A DNA stretch of 64,000 nt from Flavobacterium sp. SM15. Lineage in GTDB: Bacteria; Bacteroidota; Bacteroidia; Flavobacteriales; Flavobacteriaceae. The position numbers were made by a program, and so were the translations under genes. Where the stretch lies: NCBI RefSeq assembly GCF_022012335.1, contig NZ_JAKLTO010000005.1, positions 216,402 to 280,401 of the forward strand. The letters run 5' to 3'. Positions within the stretch are counted from its first letter, which is position 1; each line of letters begins with the position of its first letter. Under the pieces are notes generated by a model. It saw only the letters and a program-made list of their open reading frames with translations. It ran no database searches and was not told the DNA's origin. Of the stretch, positions 54,386 to 63,489 are shown piece after piece.

Positions 54386-54652
54386 CTATATTTTAGATGA
54401 CTTTTCGTTTAAATTTCGAGATTTTAATTCCTCTTCAGTAGCCTTTATTTTTTTCTTATTTTGTAATAAAAGATAGGCAAAAATTAGTGGAAAAACGGTA
54501 AAAAAACCAAATCCTTTTTTTATAGTGCTATATATTGCAACTCCTATAAACAAGCCCATAATAGCAGCGTTTATGATAGTGCTTAATTTTGCATTTTTTT
54601 GTTGCTGAAGCAATTCTTGATCGGTTAAATTTTCAATTTTTTTCTGTGTCAT
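54386..54652 (-). CDS. Small two-span membrane protein, tandem copy 2
   Basis: 88 residues: N-terminal IENLTDQELLQQQKNAKLS, two membrane segments (about 25-42, 48-64) and a charged tail. It shares the NLT-D/N-x-x-L opening with the 84-residue neighbour. Unknown function. Confidence 0.6.
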   Translation of the reverse strand: MTQKKIENLTDQELLQQQKNAKLSTIINAAIMGLFIGVAIYSTIKKGFGFFTVFPLIFAYLLLQNKKKIKATEEELKSRNLNEKSSKI

Positions 54653-54754
54653 ATTTAATTTGGATTAAATATTATTTCATGTTGTTTTTTGTTCTGTACT
54701 TCCTGCTAATGTGTTTTACCGACGTTACTATGTTGCGGTAATATACTACAGTTG

Positions 54755-54800
54755 CATACAAATATATTAAAATATTGAAAGAAAAATTGTACTTTGTTAA
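54755..54800 (+). repeat. Intergenic repeat, copy 2 (partial)
   Basis: ATTGAAAGAAAAA is shared with copies 5 and 6, but the right half is not recognisable. Confidence 0.35.
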
Positions 54801-54855
54801 AAAATACAAAATTGAACTTGAACATTTTACAAAAATTATGTTATCTCAAAATATT

Positions 54856-55302
54856 TTATTTAAGTGGTTGGGCAATTCCGATTAAAATTCCTTCAGGACC
54901 ACGGATGTAGCAAAGTCTATAAGTGTCTTGGTATTGCACTACCTCTTCAACAAGTTGTGCACCATGTTTGTAAAGTCTGGTAAGTGTATCATCTATATCG
55001 GCAACAGCAAACATAACGCGTAGATAACCTAATGAATTTACGGGAGCATTACGATGATCTTCAATTGCTTTAGGGGTATCAAATCGCGAAAGTTCCAGAC
55101 GGCTGTTTCGGTCGGGTGTAATCATCATGGCAATTTCAACCGATTGATTGTTAAGCCCCGTTACGCGACCAGCCCATTCGCCTTGAATCATCGCTCTTCC
55201 CTCTAATTGCAGGCCAAGTTCAAGGAAAAATGAAATAGCTTCGTCAAGAGATTCTACCACAATTCCAACATTGTCCATTCTGAGTAAATTATGTTTTGTC
55301 AT
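54856..55302 (-). CDS. VOC (glyoxalase-like) protein
   Basis: 148 residues with the repeated beta-alpha-beta-beta-beta pattern of the vicinal oxygen chelate fold: RMDNVGIVVESLDEAISFF at the start and VMFAVADIDDTLTRLYKHG in the second half, ending RGPEGILIGIAQPL. Typical for glyoxalase/bleomycin-resistance-like proteins; no metal ligands can be assigned safely. Confidence 0.8.
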   Translation of the reverse strand: MTKHNLLRMDNVGIVVESLDEAISFFLELGLQLEGRAMIQGEWAGRVTGLNNQSVEIAMMITPDRNSRLELSRFDTPKAIEDHRNAPVNSLGYLRVMFAVADIDDTLTRLYKHGAQLVEEVVQYQDTYRLCYIRGPEGILIGIAQPLK

Positions 55303-55363
55303 GGTATATGAGTAAGGTTTAAGTAGTTTTTAAGCGTGTGTTTTTAGAAAGGTCTTCTTTATC

Positions 55364-55371
55364 CAAAGTTA
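55364..55371 (-). promoter_or_regulatory. Candidate -7 element of the VOC gene
   Basis: Minus strand TAACTTTG, 61 bases before the ATG; weak. Confidence 0.33.
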
Positions 55372-55433
55372 TATTGTCCCAAATTTATTTGTCTAGCGTT
55401 TTGTAAAACAACTTTTAAATCTCTGGTATAATT

Positions 55434-56285
55434 CTAATGTTCTTTCCAATGTTTTTTGCCGTTTTTTGCTTTTTCGAATTCGTCTTTGCTTAAAATGTTC
55501 TCATCAAGAGTCATTTCCGTTGCACAATAATTTTTAAAAAACTCATCCAGTTGTTCTTTGACCATTAAGACTTCATCGCTAATGTAATTTATGTCAATAT
55601 TTATGCAAATGGCTCCTATTAAACCATAATCATTTCTATAAATTGGAATTGTAGTACATTTGAATCTCCTTGAACCAATATTCAATTCATAATTTAACTT
55701 ATCTTCTTTAAGTTCTTTTCTTTTTTTTAAATCAAGTACAAGCATTGTTGTGCCCATTCCTGTTTTTCTTCCCGTAACTTCACCATTTTCTATTTCCATA
55801 ATAGAACGCGAAGGATTCATTAGATTGTGCAGAAGGATTTCAATCCCCATATTTTTGAATGTTAAACCTAAAAGATGAACGATACGCTTGTAATTTTCAA
55901 GAAATTCATTGTTGTCATTTTCAATTTTTGATCCTTGATAAATATGATATAGTTTTTCGTATTGTTTCAGTTCAACCGATTCTAATTGATTTCGAATGTT
56001 ATTTTGTTCGCCAATAAAGATAAGTTGTCGAGCGGCTGTATAATCTTTGTTTTTTAGGAAATAATGAACTGCAAGCCGGAAATCTTTGATGTTAAATTGA
56101 GGAAAATTATTTTTATCCACTTCGAAGGGGTAGAAATCATATTCGTCGAGATTTTTTCCTTTTTCTTTGCGTCTTTCACGGTATTTTCCCAAAAAGTAAC
56201 CTCCGCTAACTAATAATAAAGAAACAATAACTTCTGAAAGTACAGGAACTAAAACGGAATGTTCTATATTGATTTCCAGAAACAT
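55434..56285 (-). CDS. Membrane-anchored YheO-type PAS protein
   Basis: 283 residues: a short periplasmic N-terminus and one membrane helix (VPVLSEVIVSLLLVSGGYFL, about 12-31), a helical cytoplasmic linker to about 130 and a YheO-like PAS domain (PF08348 type) at about 135-235: MGIEILLHNLMNPSRSIMEI, GEVTGRKTGMGTTML, YRNDYGLIGAICINID. Normal YheO proteins are soluble and end in a helix-turn-helix; here there is none (the tail is DEFEKAKNGKKHWKEH). A DNA-binding regulator is therefore unlikely, and a membrane sensor of unknown output is more plausible. Confidence 0.75.
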   Translation of the reverse strand: MFLEINIEHSVLVPVLSEVIVSLLLVSGGYFLGKYRERRKEKGKNLDEYDFYPFEVDKNNFPQFNIKDFRLAVHYFLKNKDYTAARQLIFIGEQNNIRNQLESVELKQYEKLYHIYQGSKIENDNNEFLENYKRIVHLLGLTFKNMGIEILLHNLMNPSRSIMEIENGEVTGRKTGMGTTMLVLDLKKRKELKEDKLNYELNIGSRRFKCTTIPIYRNDYGLIGAICINIDINYISDEVLMVKEQLDEFFKNYCATEMTLDENILSKDEFEKAKNGKKHWKEH

Positions 56286-56400
56286 AATTAAATATTTTAG
56301 ACCATTAATTTACGAAAAATTATTCATATAGTCTAAACTCTATTAACCTTCAAAAGGCTTTGTGTTTGTTTATTTTGCTGAAATTTAAATCGTAGAAACG

Positions 56401-56460
56401 GTTTAATTGAAGTTGAAAAAAATAGGAGAGAAGTGTGGGATTAGCTTTTCAAATATTTAG
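56401..56460 (+). repeat. Intergenic repeat, copy 3
   Basis: GTTGAAAAAAATAGGAGAG and AAGTGTGGGATTAGCTTTTC match the family core. Confidence 0.5.
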
Positions 56461-56548
56461 CGGATAAATTATTTTAAAAAGAAATGTTTAATACCATTTA
56501 AAACTCCAATAAATGTACAGACAATAAGAATAATTAAAGCCACAAAAT

Positions 56549-56622
56549 ATCGAAAAGATTGAATAGATAAATTTTAAAAAGAGAAGAAACTGTATGAACA
56601 AAATCCTCCAAATATAAACTTG
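56549..56622 (+). repeat. Intergenic repeat, copy 4
   Basis: TCGAAAAGATTGAATAGATA, GAGAAGAAACTG and AATCCTCCAAATATAAAC align along the whole element, with more changes than copies 5 and 6. Confidence 0.5.
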
Positions 56623-56719
56623 TTTTAGTCTTTTCCTTAACTGCCTGTTAGATGCAGTTTTCTGTTGCTTTTATTTAGCTGTCAGGTAGCTTTTAGTGTC
56701 AGTTTTTCAACAGTTCTTT

Positions 56720-57178
56720 TTACCGTTCTGAAATTTCCTTTAATTTATCTAATGCTTTTGGGTAAGTGTTGTTGAAGTAATCCAAATATTCATCAATAAT
56801 GTCCATCTCTACCATTACGGTTGTAATGCCATTATTTTCCTGAAAACTGTAATTTTCGTGTCCGCCAGCCCATTTTTCAACCTGTTCACCTGTGGTAACT
56901 TCGGTATCTCCGTCCAGAAATCCGTAGTGACGAATGGAAATAAAACTAGCAGGTTTGTGTTCTTCAATTTCAGAAACCATTCCTCCTTTTTTACCGTTTT
57001 CATCTGTTCCAACAAAATGGATTTTACTTCCTTTGTCCCAACTGCCTTCATAAGTTGAAGTGGGGTTAAAAGTTGCTGTCCAATATTCGTAAGTGGCTTT
57101 GTTGTTTAGGCCTAGCATCGTTTCATATACTTTTTGAGCTGATGCGTTTATTTCTTTTTTAAATTGTAATTTCTGCAT
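56720..57178 (-). CDS. SRPBCC-domain protein
   Basis: 152 residues: INASAQKVYETMLGLNN with YEYWTATFNPTS at the N-terminus and a MDIIDEYLDYFNNTYPKALDKL tail, the AHSA1/SRPBCC pattern. It carries a GKKGGMVSEIEEHKPAS loop. Probably a ligand-binding or stress protein. It lies between repeat copies 4 and 5. Confidence 0.78.
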   Translation of the reverse strand: MQKLQFKKEINASAQKVYETMLGLNNKATYEYWTATFNPTSTYEGSWDKGSKIHFVGTDENGKKGGMVSEIEEHKPASFISIRHYGFLDGDTEVTTGEQVEKWAGGHENYSFQENNGITTVMVEMDIIDEYLDYFNNTYPKALDKLKEISER

Positions 57179-57250
57179 GATTATTCTAAGTAAAATTACT
57201 TCTAACGTTAAGATAGTTTTTATAAGGTGTCGGCTATTTTGTTGCTCATG

Positions 57251-57326
57251 TATACAATTATGCCTAAAAGATTGAAAGAAAAAATTGAAAAAACAGGAGA
57301 GAGTACAAGTACCATTTCCTCTAAAT
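57251..57326 (+). repeat. Intergenic repeat, copy 5
   Basis: AAAAGATTGAAAGAAAAA and TTGAAAAAACAGGA, matching copy 6 over 36 of 38 bases. It lies 3' of the VOC gene at 57380. Confidence 0.7.
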
Positions 57327-57379
57327 ATGAATCGGATCTGCCAATTTTAAAGTCGCTGCTAGGTATTCGTTGGTTTGTG

Positions 57380-57805
57380 TTATTTCTTTGAAGTAAAATC
57401 TATCATCCACTCAATACCGTATTTATCTCTGAACATTCCAAAATAGGAACCCCATGGGCTTTCATCAATTGGTATTTCAATTTTTCCGCCTGCTGAAAGC
57501 CCGTAAAATAGCCTATCAGCCTCCTCACGACTTTCTGCACTAATACATATCTTGGATCTATTTTCATTTTCATTCACCCGGCCAAGCATTTCGGGAACAT
57601 CATTAGCCATCAAAGTATTTTGACCAATAGGTAAAGCAATGTGCATTATTTTATTGGCTTCATTTTCTGCAATAGGGAATTCAGGATTGGGCAGATCCTT
57701 GAACCGCATAATTGTGGCAAAATCTCCACCAAATACTGATTTGTAAAAATTAAATGCTTCTTCGGCATTTCCATTGAAATTGATGTGAGGGTTAATAAGT
57801 GCCAT
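57380..57805 (-). CDS. PhnB-type VOC protein
   Basis: 141 residues. Opens INPHINFNGNAEEAFNFYKSVFGGDF, the PhnB/YjdN signature (shown in part: NAEEAFNFYKSVFGG), with EIPIDESPWGSYFGMFRDKYG and a final WMIDF. VOC proteins of this kind have unclear activity. It is bracketed by repeat copies 5 and 6, which share 36 of 38 bases. Confidence 0.8.
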   Translation of the reverse strand: MALINPHINFNGNAEEAFNFYKSVFGGDFATIMRFKDLPNPEFPIAENEANKIMHIALPIGQNTLMANDVPEMLGRVNENENRSKICISAESREEADRLFYGLSAGGKIEIPIDESPWGSYFGMFRDKYGIEWMIDFTSKK

Positions 57806-57916
57806 AATTTTAGTTTTAAAGTTGTTTTAGAGTAAGCCAAAGTTGCTTCTGTATATTTTGATGGAATAATGCCTAACGGACAGACAGGTTAATTAAGTAG
57901 TGATTATTTTGTTTCT

Positions 57917-57998
57917 GATACTTACAAAGATTCCAAAAGATTGAAAGAAAAAGTTGAAAAAACAGGAAAGAAGTGCAACCGCAGTTTTCTCCAATAAT
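57917..57998 (+). repeat. Intergenic repeat, copy 6 (best copy)
   Basis: GATACTTACAAAGATTCC, AAAAGATTGAAAGAAAAA, TTGAAAAAACAGGA, AGAAGTGCAACCGCAGTTTT, CTCCAATAATTTAA in sequence; taken here as the reference copy. Confidence 0.7.
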
Positions 57999-58041
57999 TT
58001 AACCAAATCCCGTTTGCTCAAAAAGGTGTTACTGTTGTGCA

Positions 58042-58443
58042 TTAATCTTTTTTAGGTTTGATACTTTCTAATATTTCTTTTTCACTACGAATATAGCTTT
58101 TTGTTTTTTTATTACTTATTGAACCATAGTCAGTCCACATTATTTCGCATCCATCTTGAATAGTATCGTCATAGATAGGAATTAAATCAGCAATTCCAAC
58201 AAAAGAATATTCCATTTCAATATTGTCAGAGTTGATAAATTTAATTTCTGCTTCTTTACCAATTTTTATTGCCTTTTCATAAGCCATTTTTGGGTTTTCA
58301 GCTTTTATCAAATGAAGATTCCCCCAAGTTACAACACGGCGTAAATCATTATCTTTATTTCGATTTGTTGGTTCACGCTTCTCAATAATTTCTGCAACAT
58401 ACCAATTCCCTTTTTCGTTGGATATTTTTTCGTTTTCGTTCAT
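58042..58443 (-). CDS. DUF4288 protein
   Basis: 133 residues from the ATG at 58443; the first seven codons of the longer frame are not family-like. GNWYVAEIIEKREPT, RRVVTWGNLHLIKAENPKMAYEKA and FVGIADLIPIYD match DUF4288, a small alpha/beta family of unknown function. Upstream of repeat copy 6. Confidence 0.72.
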   Translation of the reverse strand: MNENEKISNEKGNWYVAEIIEKREPTNRNKDNDLRRVVTWGNLHLIKAENPKMAYEKAIKIGKEAEIKFINSDNIEMEYSFVGIADLIPIYDDTIQDGCEIMWTDYGSISNKKTKSYIRSEKEILESIKPKKD

Positions 58444-58710
58444 TTTTATTATCATTTGGTTCACAATCTTGGAACATTATAGTTAAGGATCCGTTGAGGA
58501 GAATAGTAAGGTAAAGCTATATAAAAGTTTTCAAGTATAAATGATTTTTGGAAATCTGTTGCGATTTCTGTATGGCTCATTTTGCCTATTTGGGTTAAGC
58601 AGCTCTTGAGAGGAGTATTTTTTATTTAATTTCTATTTTTATTTTCGTTTTTAATTACATTTTTTTTGTTTCATTTTGTGTGGAAATAACATAAAAACCT
58701 ACATTTTAAC

Positions 58711-58740
58711 TTGTTACAGATTAATAATTGTTTAGATTTG
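58711..58740 (+). promoter_or_regulatory. Promoter of the FG-GAP secreted protein
   Basis: TTG at 58711-58713, 19-base spacer, TAGATTTG at 58733-58740: a full Bacteroidetes promoter. The ATG is at 58762. The upstream gap 58465-58710 is AT-rich and shows nothing else. Confidence 0.75.
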
Positions 58741-58761
58741 TGTATCTTAAAAAACGATTAA

Positions 58762-61700
58762 ATGAAATCAATAATTACCTTCTCATTAGTGCTATTTACT
58801 GCTTTATTGGCAAACGCTCAAGTTGAGTTTGAGGAGCATGTGGTTATTGACCCTGCGCTCTATGTGAATACGCCTAATTCTGTTGTGTCTGCTGATTTGG
58901 ATGGTGATGGTGATAAGGATGTATTGACTTCATCGTATTATGGGAATAGATTGGTTTGGTTAGAGAATCTGAACGGTTTGGGTGATGATGTTGCACTTCA
59001 TGTTATTTCGTCAACAATTCAGACAGCTTGGGGAGTTTATACAGCAGATTTGGATGGTGATGATGATTTGGATGTGGTTGTAGCCTCTTTGTCTGGTAAC
59101 GGACTTACATGGTATGAAAACACAGATGGCAACGGTACATTTGTTCTAAAGCAGGCTACCTATGCCTATCAACCTAATCTTGTTATGGCCGCAGATATGG
59201 ATAATGACACTGATTTGGATCTTGTATGGTCATCTAAAAATGATGGCACAATCAATTGGATCAGAAACAGCGATGGATTGGGAACTTTTGCCACTACATT
59301 CAATCTAGAAAACAATGTATCTTCGGTAATGAGTTTTTACCCTGCCGATATGGATGGTGATGGAGACAACGATATTGTGTCTTGTTACGCGACAGATGGC
59401 GGTTCCCATGGTGTAACATGGTATAAAAATAATGGATTTGGTATTTTTGGAAGTAAAATAGTAATTTCTAATGCTGTAGACTATGTCACTTCTGTTTATG
59501 CGGGTGATTTGGATGGCGATGGTGATATGGATGTGGTATCTGCATCGGGAGGGGATGATAAAATTGCATGGTACAAAAATTTGGACGGTATTGGCACTTT
59601 TGGCGCGCAACAGGTTTTGTCTTTGACGGCAGATGCAGCTGCTGTGGTACGCATAGCCGATGTAGATGGTGATAATGACAAGGATGTGATTTTTGGATCT
59701 AATGACGATAAAACTATCGGTTGGTTCAAAAATATAGATGGCATGGGTAATTTCAGTAGTGAAACCTTTATTGCTCCAAATTCCGGGGACATTCGCGATA
59801 TTTATTTTTCTGATATGGATGCCGATGGCGATTTGGATTTTCTTACCGCATCAAATATCGACAATAACATTAAATTGTTTAAAAATACTGATGGTACAGG
59901 CAATTTTGCATCTAGTATCCTTACCAAACACATCGATGGCGGACGCATTGTGGTTGCTGATGATTTAGACGGAGATGGAGATAAAGACATCATTGCGGCT
60001 TCCTATTGGGATGATAAAATTTCATGGTTTAAAAATCTGGATGGTCAAGGCAATTTCTATAATTCGCAAACCATTATATCTGCAACGATTAATGGAGCGT
60101 CTTCAGTATTTGTTGGCGACGTTAATGGTGATGGTTTTAAGGATGTGTTGACTACTTCTTATATAGACAATACTGTTGTATGGTATAAAAACACAGATGG
60201 ATTGGGCACCTTTGCAGCTCCGCAAATTATAGATGCTAACTTGTATCAATCCTCAAGGGTGTATCTTTCAGATATCGATAATGATGGCGATCTGGATGTT
60301 TTTGCTTTAGGAAGCACTAAAATCGCATGGTACAAAAATCTTGATGGGCAAGGGAGTTTTAGTACCCCGCAGACGATAGACAATATCAACAATTTCACGA
60401 TGTATGATATGAGTTTCGGCGATTTGGATAGCGACGGTGATCTGGATATTTCTGTAGCCGGAACTTATGGAATGATGCGCTATCTTAATATCAATGGTCA
60501 GGGTACTTTTGGCACCAGGCTACTCATTGAAACTAGTAATCATAAAGCGGTTTCAACTAAAATCACAGACATAGACGGCGACGGTGATAATGACCTTGTG
60601 TACATAGGTTATATAGGCACCTCCGCTACTAGCTCTTTTGTAGGTTGGTCTGAAAATATGAATGGTTTAGGAAGTTTTGGTTCGCTTCAAATCATCAGTA
60701 CAATACTTTCAACTCCTAAAAGCGTTATTGTTGCCGATTTTGATAATGATGGTGATATGGATGTTGCTTCTTCTGCCCAAGGTGATGGCGGTGTAATAGC
60801 ATGGTATGAGAATACTGATGGCCAAGGTACTTTTGCCAATACACAACAGATTATTTCTCAAACTTCCAACAGCCCGTTTGATCTATTTGCTGCGGATATC
60901 GATAACAATAACAGAGTTGATATTGTATCCATCTCTAACTTTGATGATAAGATTTCATGGCATAAAAATTTAGGTGTTTTGTCTTCCAATAGTATCAGTG
61001 GAACCGTGCGTTTTGATTTGTTGGGTGACGGCTGCACCGACACCGATGCTTTAGTAAGCGGCATTTTGTTGGTTGCTACAGATAACACGACTACTAATGC
61101 TACCTTCTCTCAAGAAAATGGACAATTTCAGATTTATACCACAGAGGAAGGTTTGGTAACTACCCAATTGACTTCGCAATTGCCTACCTATTATGCTGCA
61201 ACTCCAGTGAATTTTGAATCAAATTTTACGGGCTTAGGAAATAGCGATAATGTCAATTTTTGTATTGCACCTATTGCTACTATCAATGATTTATCGGTTA
61301 GTGTTTATCAAGTGATGAATAACCCAAGACCCGGTTTTATGACTGGGTATCGTATCGTTTATAAAAATACAGGTACTACACAATTAAGTGGGGATGTGTC
61401 TTTTGAGTTTGACGCTTCAAAACTAAATTTCCTAAACGCTACTGAAAACATTGCATCACAAACAAGCAACACCTTGACTTTCAATTTTACAGACTTAAAT
61501 CCTTTTGAAACAAAAACCATAGATTTACGATTTAATGTTTTTGTGCCTCCTACCACAAGTATTGGAGATGTCTTGATAGCTAAAGCAACCATAAATCCTG
61601 TTGTTGGTGATTTTACTCCGCAAGACAATGTAATTTATCATAATCAAGTTGTAGTTGGTTCTTTAGACCCTAATGATATCACTTGTCTTGAAGGCGACCA

Positions 61701-62325
61701 AGTATTGATAGGAGATGCAGATAAATACCTGCACTATCTTATCCGTTTTCAAAACACGGGTACAGCTGATGCGGTCAATGTTCGTGTAGACAATATCTTG
61801 GACAACAAACTAGATTGGACCACCATGCAATTGGAAAGTTTAAGTCATCCGGGTAGCGTTAGTATACGCAATGGTAGTGAGGTAAGTTTTGTTTTTAACA
61901 ACATGAATTTACCTGACAGTACTAATGATGAGCCCAACTCACATGGTTTTATCGCTTATAAAATTAAGCCAAAGGGAGATGTTGAGGTAGGTGATATCAT
62001 AAACGCGACTGCAGCTATTTATTTTGATTTCAATCCTCCGGTTGTTACCAATACTGAATCAACAGAATTTGTTGAAACTTTGTCTGCGGTTGATTTTAAA
62101 GTTGATAAGGTGTCTGTTTATCCTAATCCTACCAATGGAGTTTTGAATATTGTTTCCAATGTTTCAATTAATAGCATTGAAATTTATAATCACTTAGGAC
62201 AATTAATGCTTTCGGATAAAAACACTTCCAGGATTGATGTTTCTTCTTTAAGTCAAGGTGTTTATCTGATGACTTTAAAGGATGTATCTGGCGCAACACA
62301 TACAAAAATGATTACTAAAAGGTAG
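58762..62325 (+). CDS. Secreted FG-GAP/VCBS beta-propeller protein with T9SS domain
   Basis: 1187 residues: signal peptide ending LLANAQ; from about 38 to 765 fourteen FG-GAP-like repeats, each with a calcium-loop motif such as DLDGDGDKD, DVDGDNDKD or DIDNDGDLD, spaced about 50 residues; a beta-sandwich region (about 770-860); DUF11-like and FNPP-containing domain (LHYLIRFQNTGTADAVNV, ATAAIYFDFNPP); and a C-terminal Por sorting domain (VSVYPNPTNGVLNIV, SLSQGVYLMTL, TKMITKR). Fourteen blades equal two seven-blade propellers. Surface or secreted adhesin-like role is inference. Full promoter upstream; no neighbours on this strand. Confidence 0.9.
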   Translation: MKSIITFSLVLFTALLANAQVEFEEHVVIDPALYVNTPNSVVSADLDGDGDKDVLTSSYYGNRLVWLENLNGLGDDVALHVISSTIQTAWGVYTADLDGDDDLDVVVASLSGNGLTWYENTDGNGTFVLKQATYAYQPNLVMAADMDNDTDLDLVWSSKNDGTINWIRNSDGLGTFATTFNLENNVSSVMSFYPADMDGDGDNDIVSCYATDGGSHGVTWYKNNGFGIFGSKIVISNAVDYVTSVYAGDLDGDGDMDVVSASGGDDKIAWYKNLDGIGTFGAQQVLSLTADAAAVVRIADVDGDNDKDVIFGSNDDKTIGWFKNIDGMGNFSSETFIAPNSGDIRDIYFSDMDADGDLDFLTASNIDNNIKLFKNTDGTGNFASSILTKHIDGGRIVVADDLDGDGDKDIIAASYWDDKISWFKNLDGQGNFYNSQTIISATINGASSVFVGDVNGDGFKDVLTTSYIDNTVVWYKNTDGLGTFAAPQIIDANLYQSSRVYLSDIDNDGDLDVFALGSTKIAWYKNLDGQGSFSTPQTIDNINNFTMYDMSFGDLDSDGDLDISVAGTYGMMRYLNINGQGTFGTRLLIETSNHKAVSTKITDIDGDGDNDLVYIGYIGTSATSSFVGWSENMNGLGSFGSLQIISTILSTPKSVIVADFDNDGDMDVASSAQGDGGVIAWYENTDGQGTFANTQQIISQTSNSPFDLFAADIDNNNRVDIVSISNFDDKISWHKNLGVLSSNSISGTVRFDLLGDGCTDTDALVSGILLVATDNTTTNATFSQENGQFQIYTTEEGLVTTQLTSQLPTYYAATPVNFESNFTGLGNSDNVNFCIAPIATINDLSVSVYQVMNNPRPGFMTGYRIVYKNTGTTQLSGDVSFEFDASKLNFLNATENIASQTSNTLTFNFTDLNPFETKTIDLRFNVFVPPTTSIGDVLIAKATINPVVGDFTPQDNVIYHNQVVVGSLDPNDITCLEGDQVLIGDADKYLHYLIRFQNTGTADAVNVRVDNILDNKLDWTTMQLESLSHPGSVSIRNGSEVSFVFNNMNLPDSTNDEPNSHGFIAYKIKPKGDVEVGDIINATAAIYFDFNPPVVTNTESTEFVETLSAVDFKVDKVSVYPNPTNGVLNIVSNVSINSIEIYNHLGQLMLSDKNTSRIDVSSLSQGVYLMTLKDVSGATHTKMITKR

Positions 62326-62762
62326 AAAAAAATGCTTCATTCGATTAGGAATATGTTTAAACTTAATTGATCACAGTTTCTTTATTCACTAGCAGTATGA
62401 AGATTACTTTAAGAGATTTCTCTTGAATTTGATATTGTTAATTTTAAATTTGCTATTTTGGTTTTTAATGTATCATTTTTTAGAAGTTAGTTTGAAGTGT
62501 TTTTAAACTAAATATTGTTAGTTAATCTGTTCTCTGGTTAGAAGATTTAAAAGGAGAATGATGGATTGGAGTAAAGATTTTTTGTTCCAGATTGTCATTA
62601 TTTACCTAGTCCTAATTTATTCAAAAGTGTTTTTAGAGGTTCGTTATTTTTGGTCTGATACTGCATTCCCACAGTAATCAAAATAAGAGTTCACCTAAAG
62701 AATTGTTTTCGTGAAAATTTCCCGTCTCTGTCTAAATAGATGTAGGGAGACAATCTTTGAAA
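62326..62762. other. 437-base AT-rich intergenic region
   Basis: Between the converging FG-GAP gene and the 159-residue membrane protein gene. No reading frame, hairpin with T-run, promoter or repeat copy that I can support. Confidence 0.6.
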
Positions 62763-63242
62763 TTATTTTTCACTTTTTAATACAAGTGATAAGGCAGTAA
62801 AATTAATGATAACATTAACTAAGATTAGTCCGCTGCGTACCCAGTTCATTGCACTCCAACTCGACCAGGCAGATTTAATTGTCTCAAGGTTGCCTTCCAT
62901 TGGTTGAGCAAACATAATATCGTTTCTAGGATAAAAATATGCAAATGTAAAACCGTCAACTGCAACGGCAGTCAGTAAAGCTAATCCACAATATATCCGG
63001 ATTTTTTTGCTCGCATTCCAAAAAAGGATCAACGCAATCATGGCAAGTATTTGATTGAGAGGAGAAAAAATGCGAAAGAACTTACCTGGGTTGCCTGTTT
63101 GAAAATAATCCCTGGTAGTCTGAATTGAAGTAGGAATGTTGCTGCCCCAATTGACTGCATCAACTATTGAAGTGTAAAGATTCACGAATAGAAGACCGCA
63201 GGCAACGGCTGTTACCGTATAGAGTATTAATTTTCGAATCAT
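62763..63242 (-). CDS. Four-span membrane protein, DUF1772-like
   Basis: 159 residues with four predicted helices (about 5-22, 62-80, 85-103, 134-153). The first helix with LYTSIVDAVNWGSNIPTSIQ and the RIFSPLNQILAMIAL stretch resemble DUF1772/anthrone-oxygenase-like proteins, but I am not sure of the family. Monocistronic. Confidence 0.6.
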   Translation of the reverse strand: MIRKLILYTVTAVACGLLFVNLYTSIVDAVNWGSNIPTSIQTTRDYFQTGNPGKFFRIFSPLNQILAMIALILFWNASKKIRIYCGLALLTAVAVDGFTFAYFYPRNDIMFAQPMEGNLETIKSAWSSWSAMNWVRSGLILVNVIINFTALSLVLKSEK

Positions 63243-63367
63243 GATGCTATTTATTTAGGATTTACCTGTAAAATTACGTAAATATTCTCAATCGGTTGAT
63301 TTTCTTGATAATAGATGATGAAAGTGATGTGGTATTTTGCTTTATAGAGTTGAGTGTTTTAATTACT

Positions 63368-63452
63368 GATGCTTATAAATATACCCAAGAAAATGAAAGG
63401 AAATATTGAACAATGAAATGACTTTTGTTCCGAATAGTTCAATTGTGCACCG
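63368..63452 (+). repeat. Intergenic repeat, copy 7 (degenerate)
   Basis: GATGCTTATAAATATACCCA, ATGAAAGGAAATATTGAACA and ACTTTTGTTCCGAATAGTTC match the layout of the family with many changes. Confidence 0.35.
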
Positions 63453-63489
63453 GCTTCAGCTATTTCATATAGTCTATTTTAGCTTCTGA

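Larger units (their letters stand above)
56286..56719. other. 434-base intergenic region with two repeat copies
   Basis: Between the YheO-type gene and a SRPBCC gene. AT-rich, no reading frame of note. It holds two copies of the dispersed repeat (56401-56460 and 56549-56622); the rest shows no hairpin or promoter I can support. Two copies 150 bases apart may mark a lost gene. Confidence 0.6.

Noticed and set aside
57260..57391. 43-codon plus-strand frame starting MPKRLKEKIEK inside repeat copy 5
   Set aside because: It coincides with the repeat; the same stretch in the other copies has different frames with stops, so it is not a conserved gene.
57841..57998. Possible integron attC site (GTTAGGC on the minus strand)
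   Set aside because: Only one core-like 7-mer is present; no matching inverse core and no folded attC arms were found in the other repeat gaps, and no integrase is in the window.
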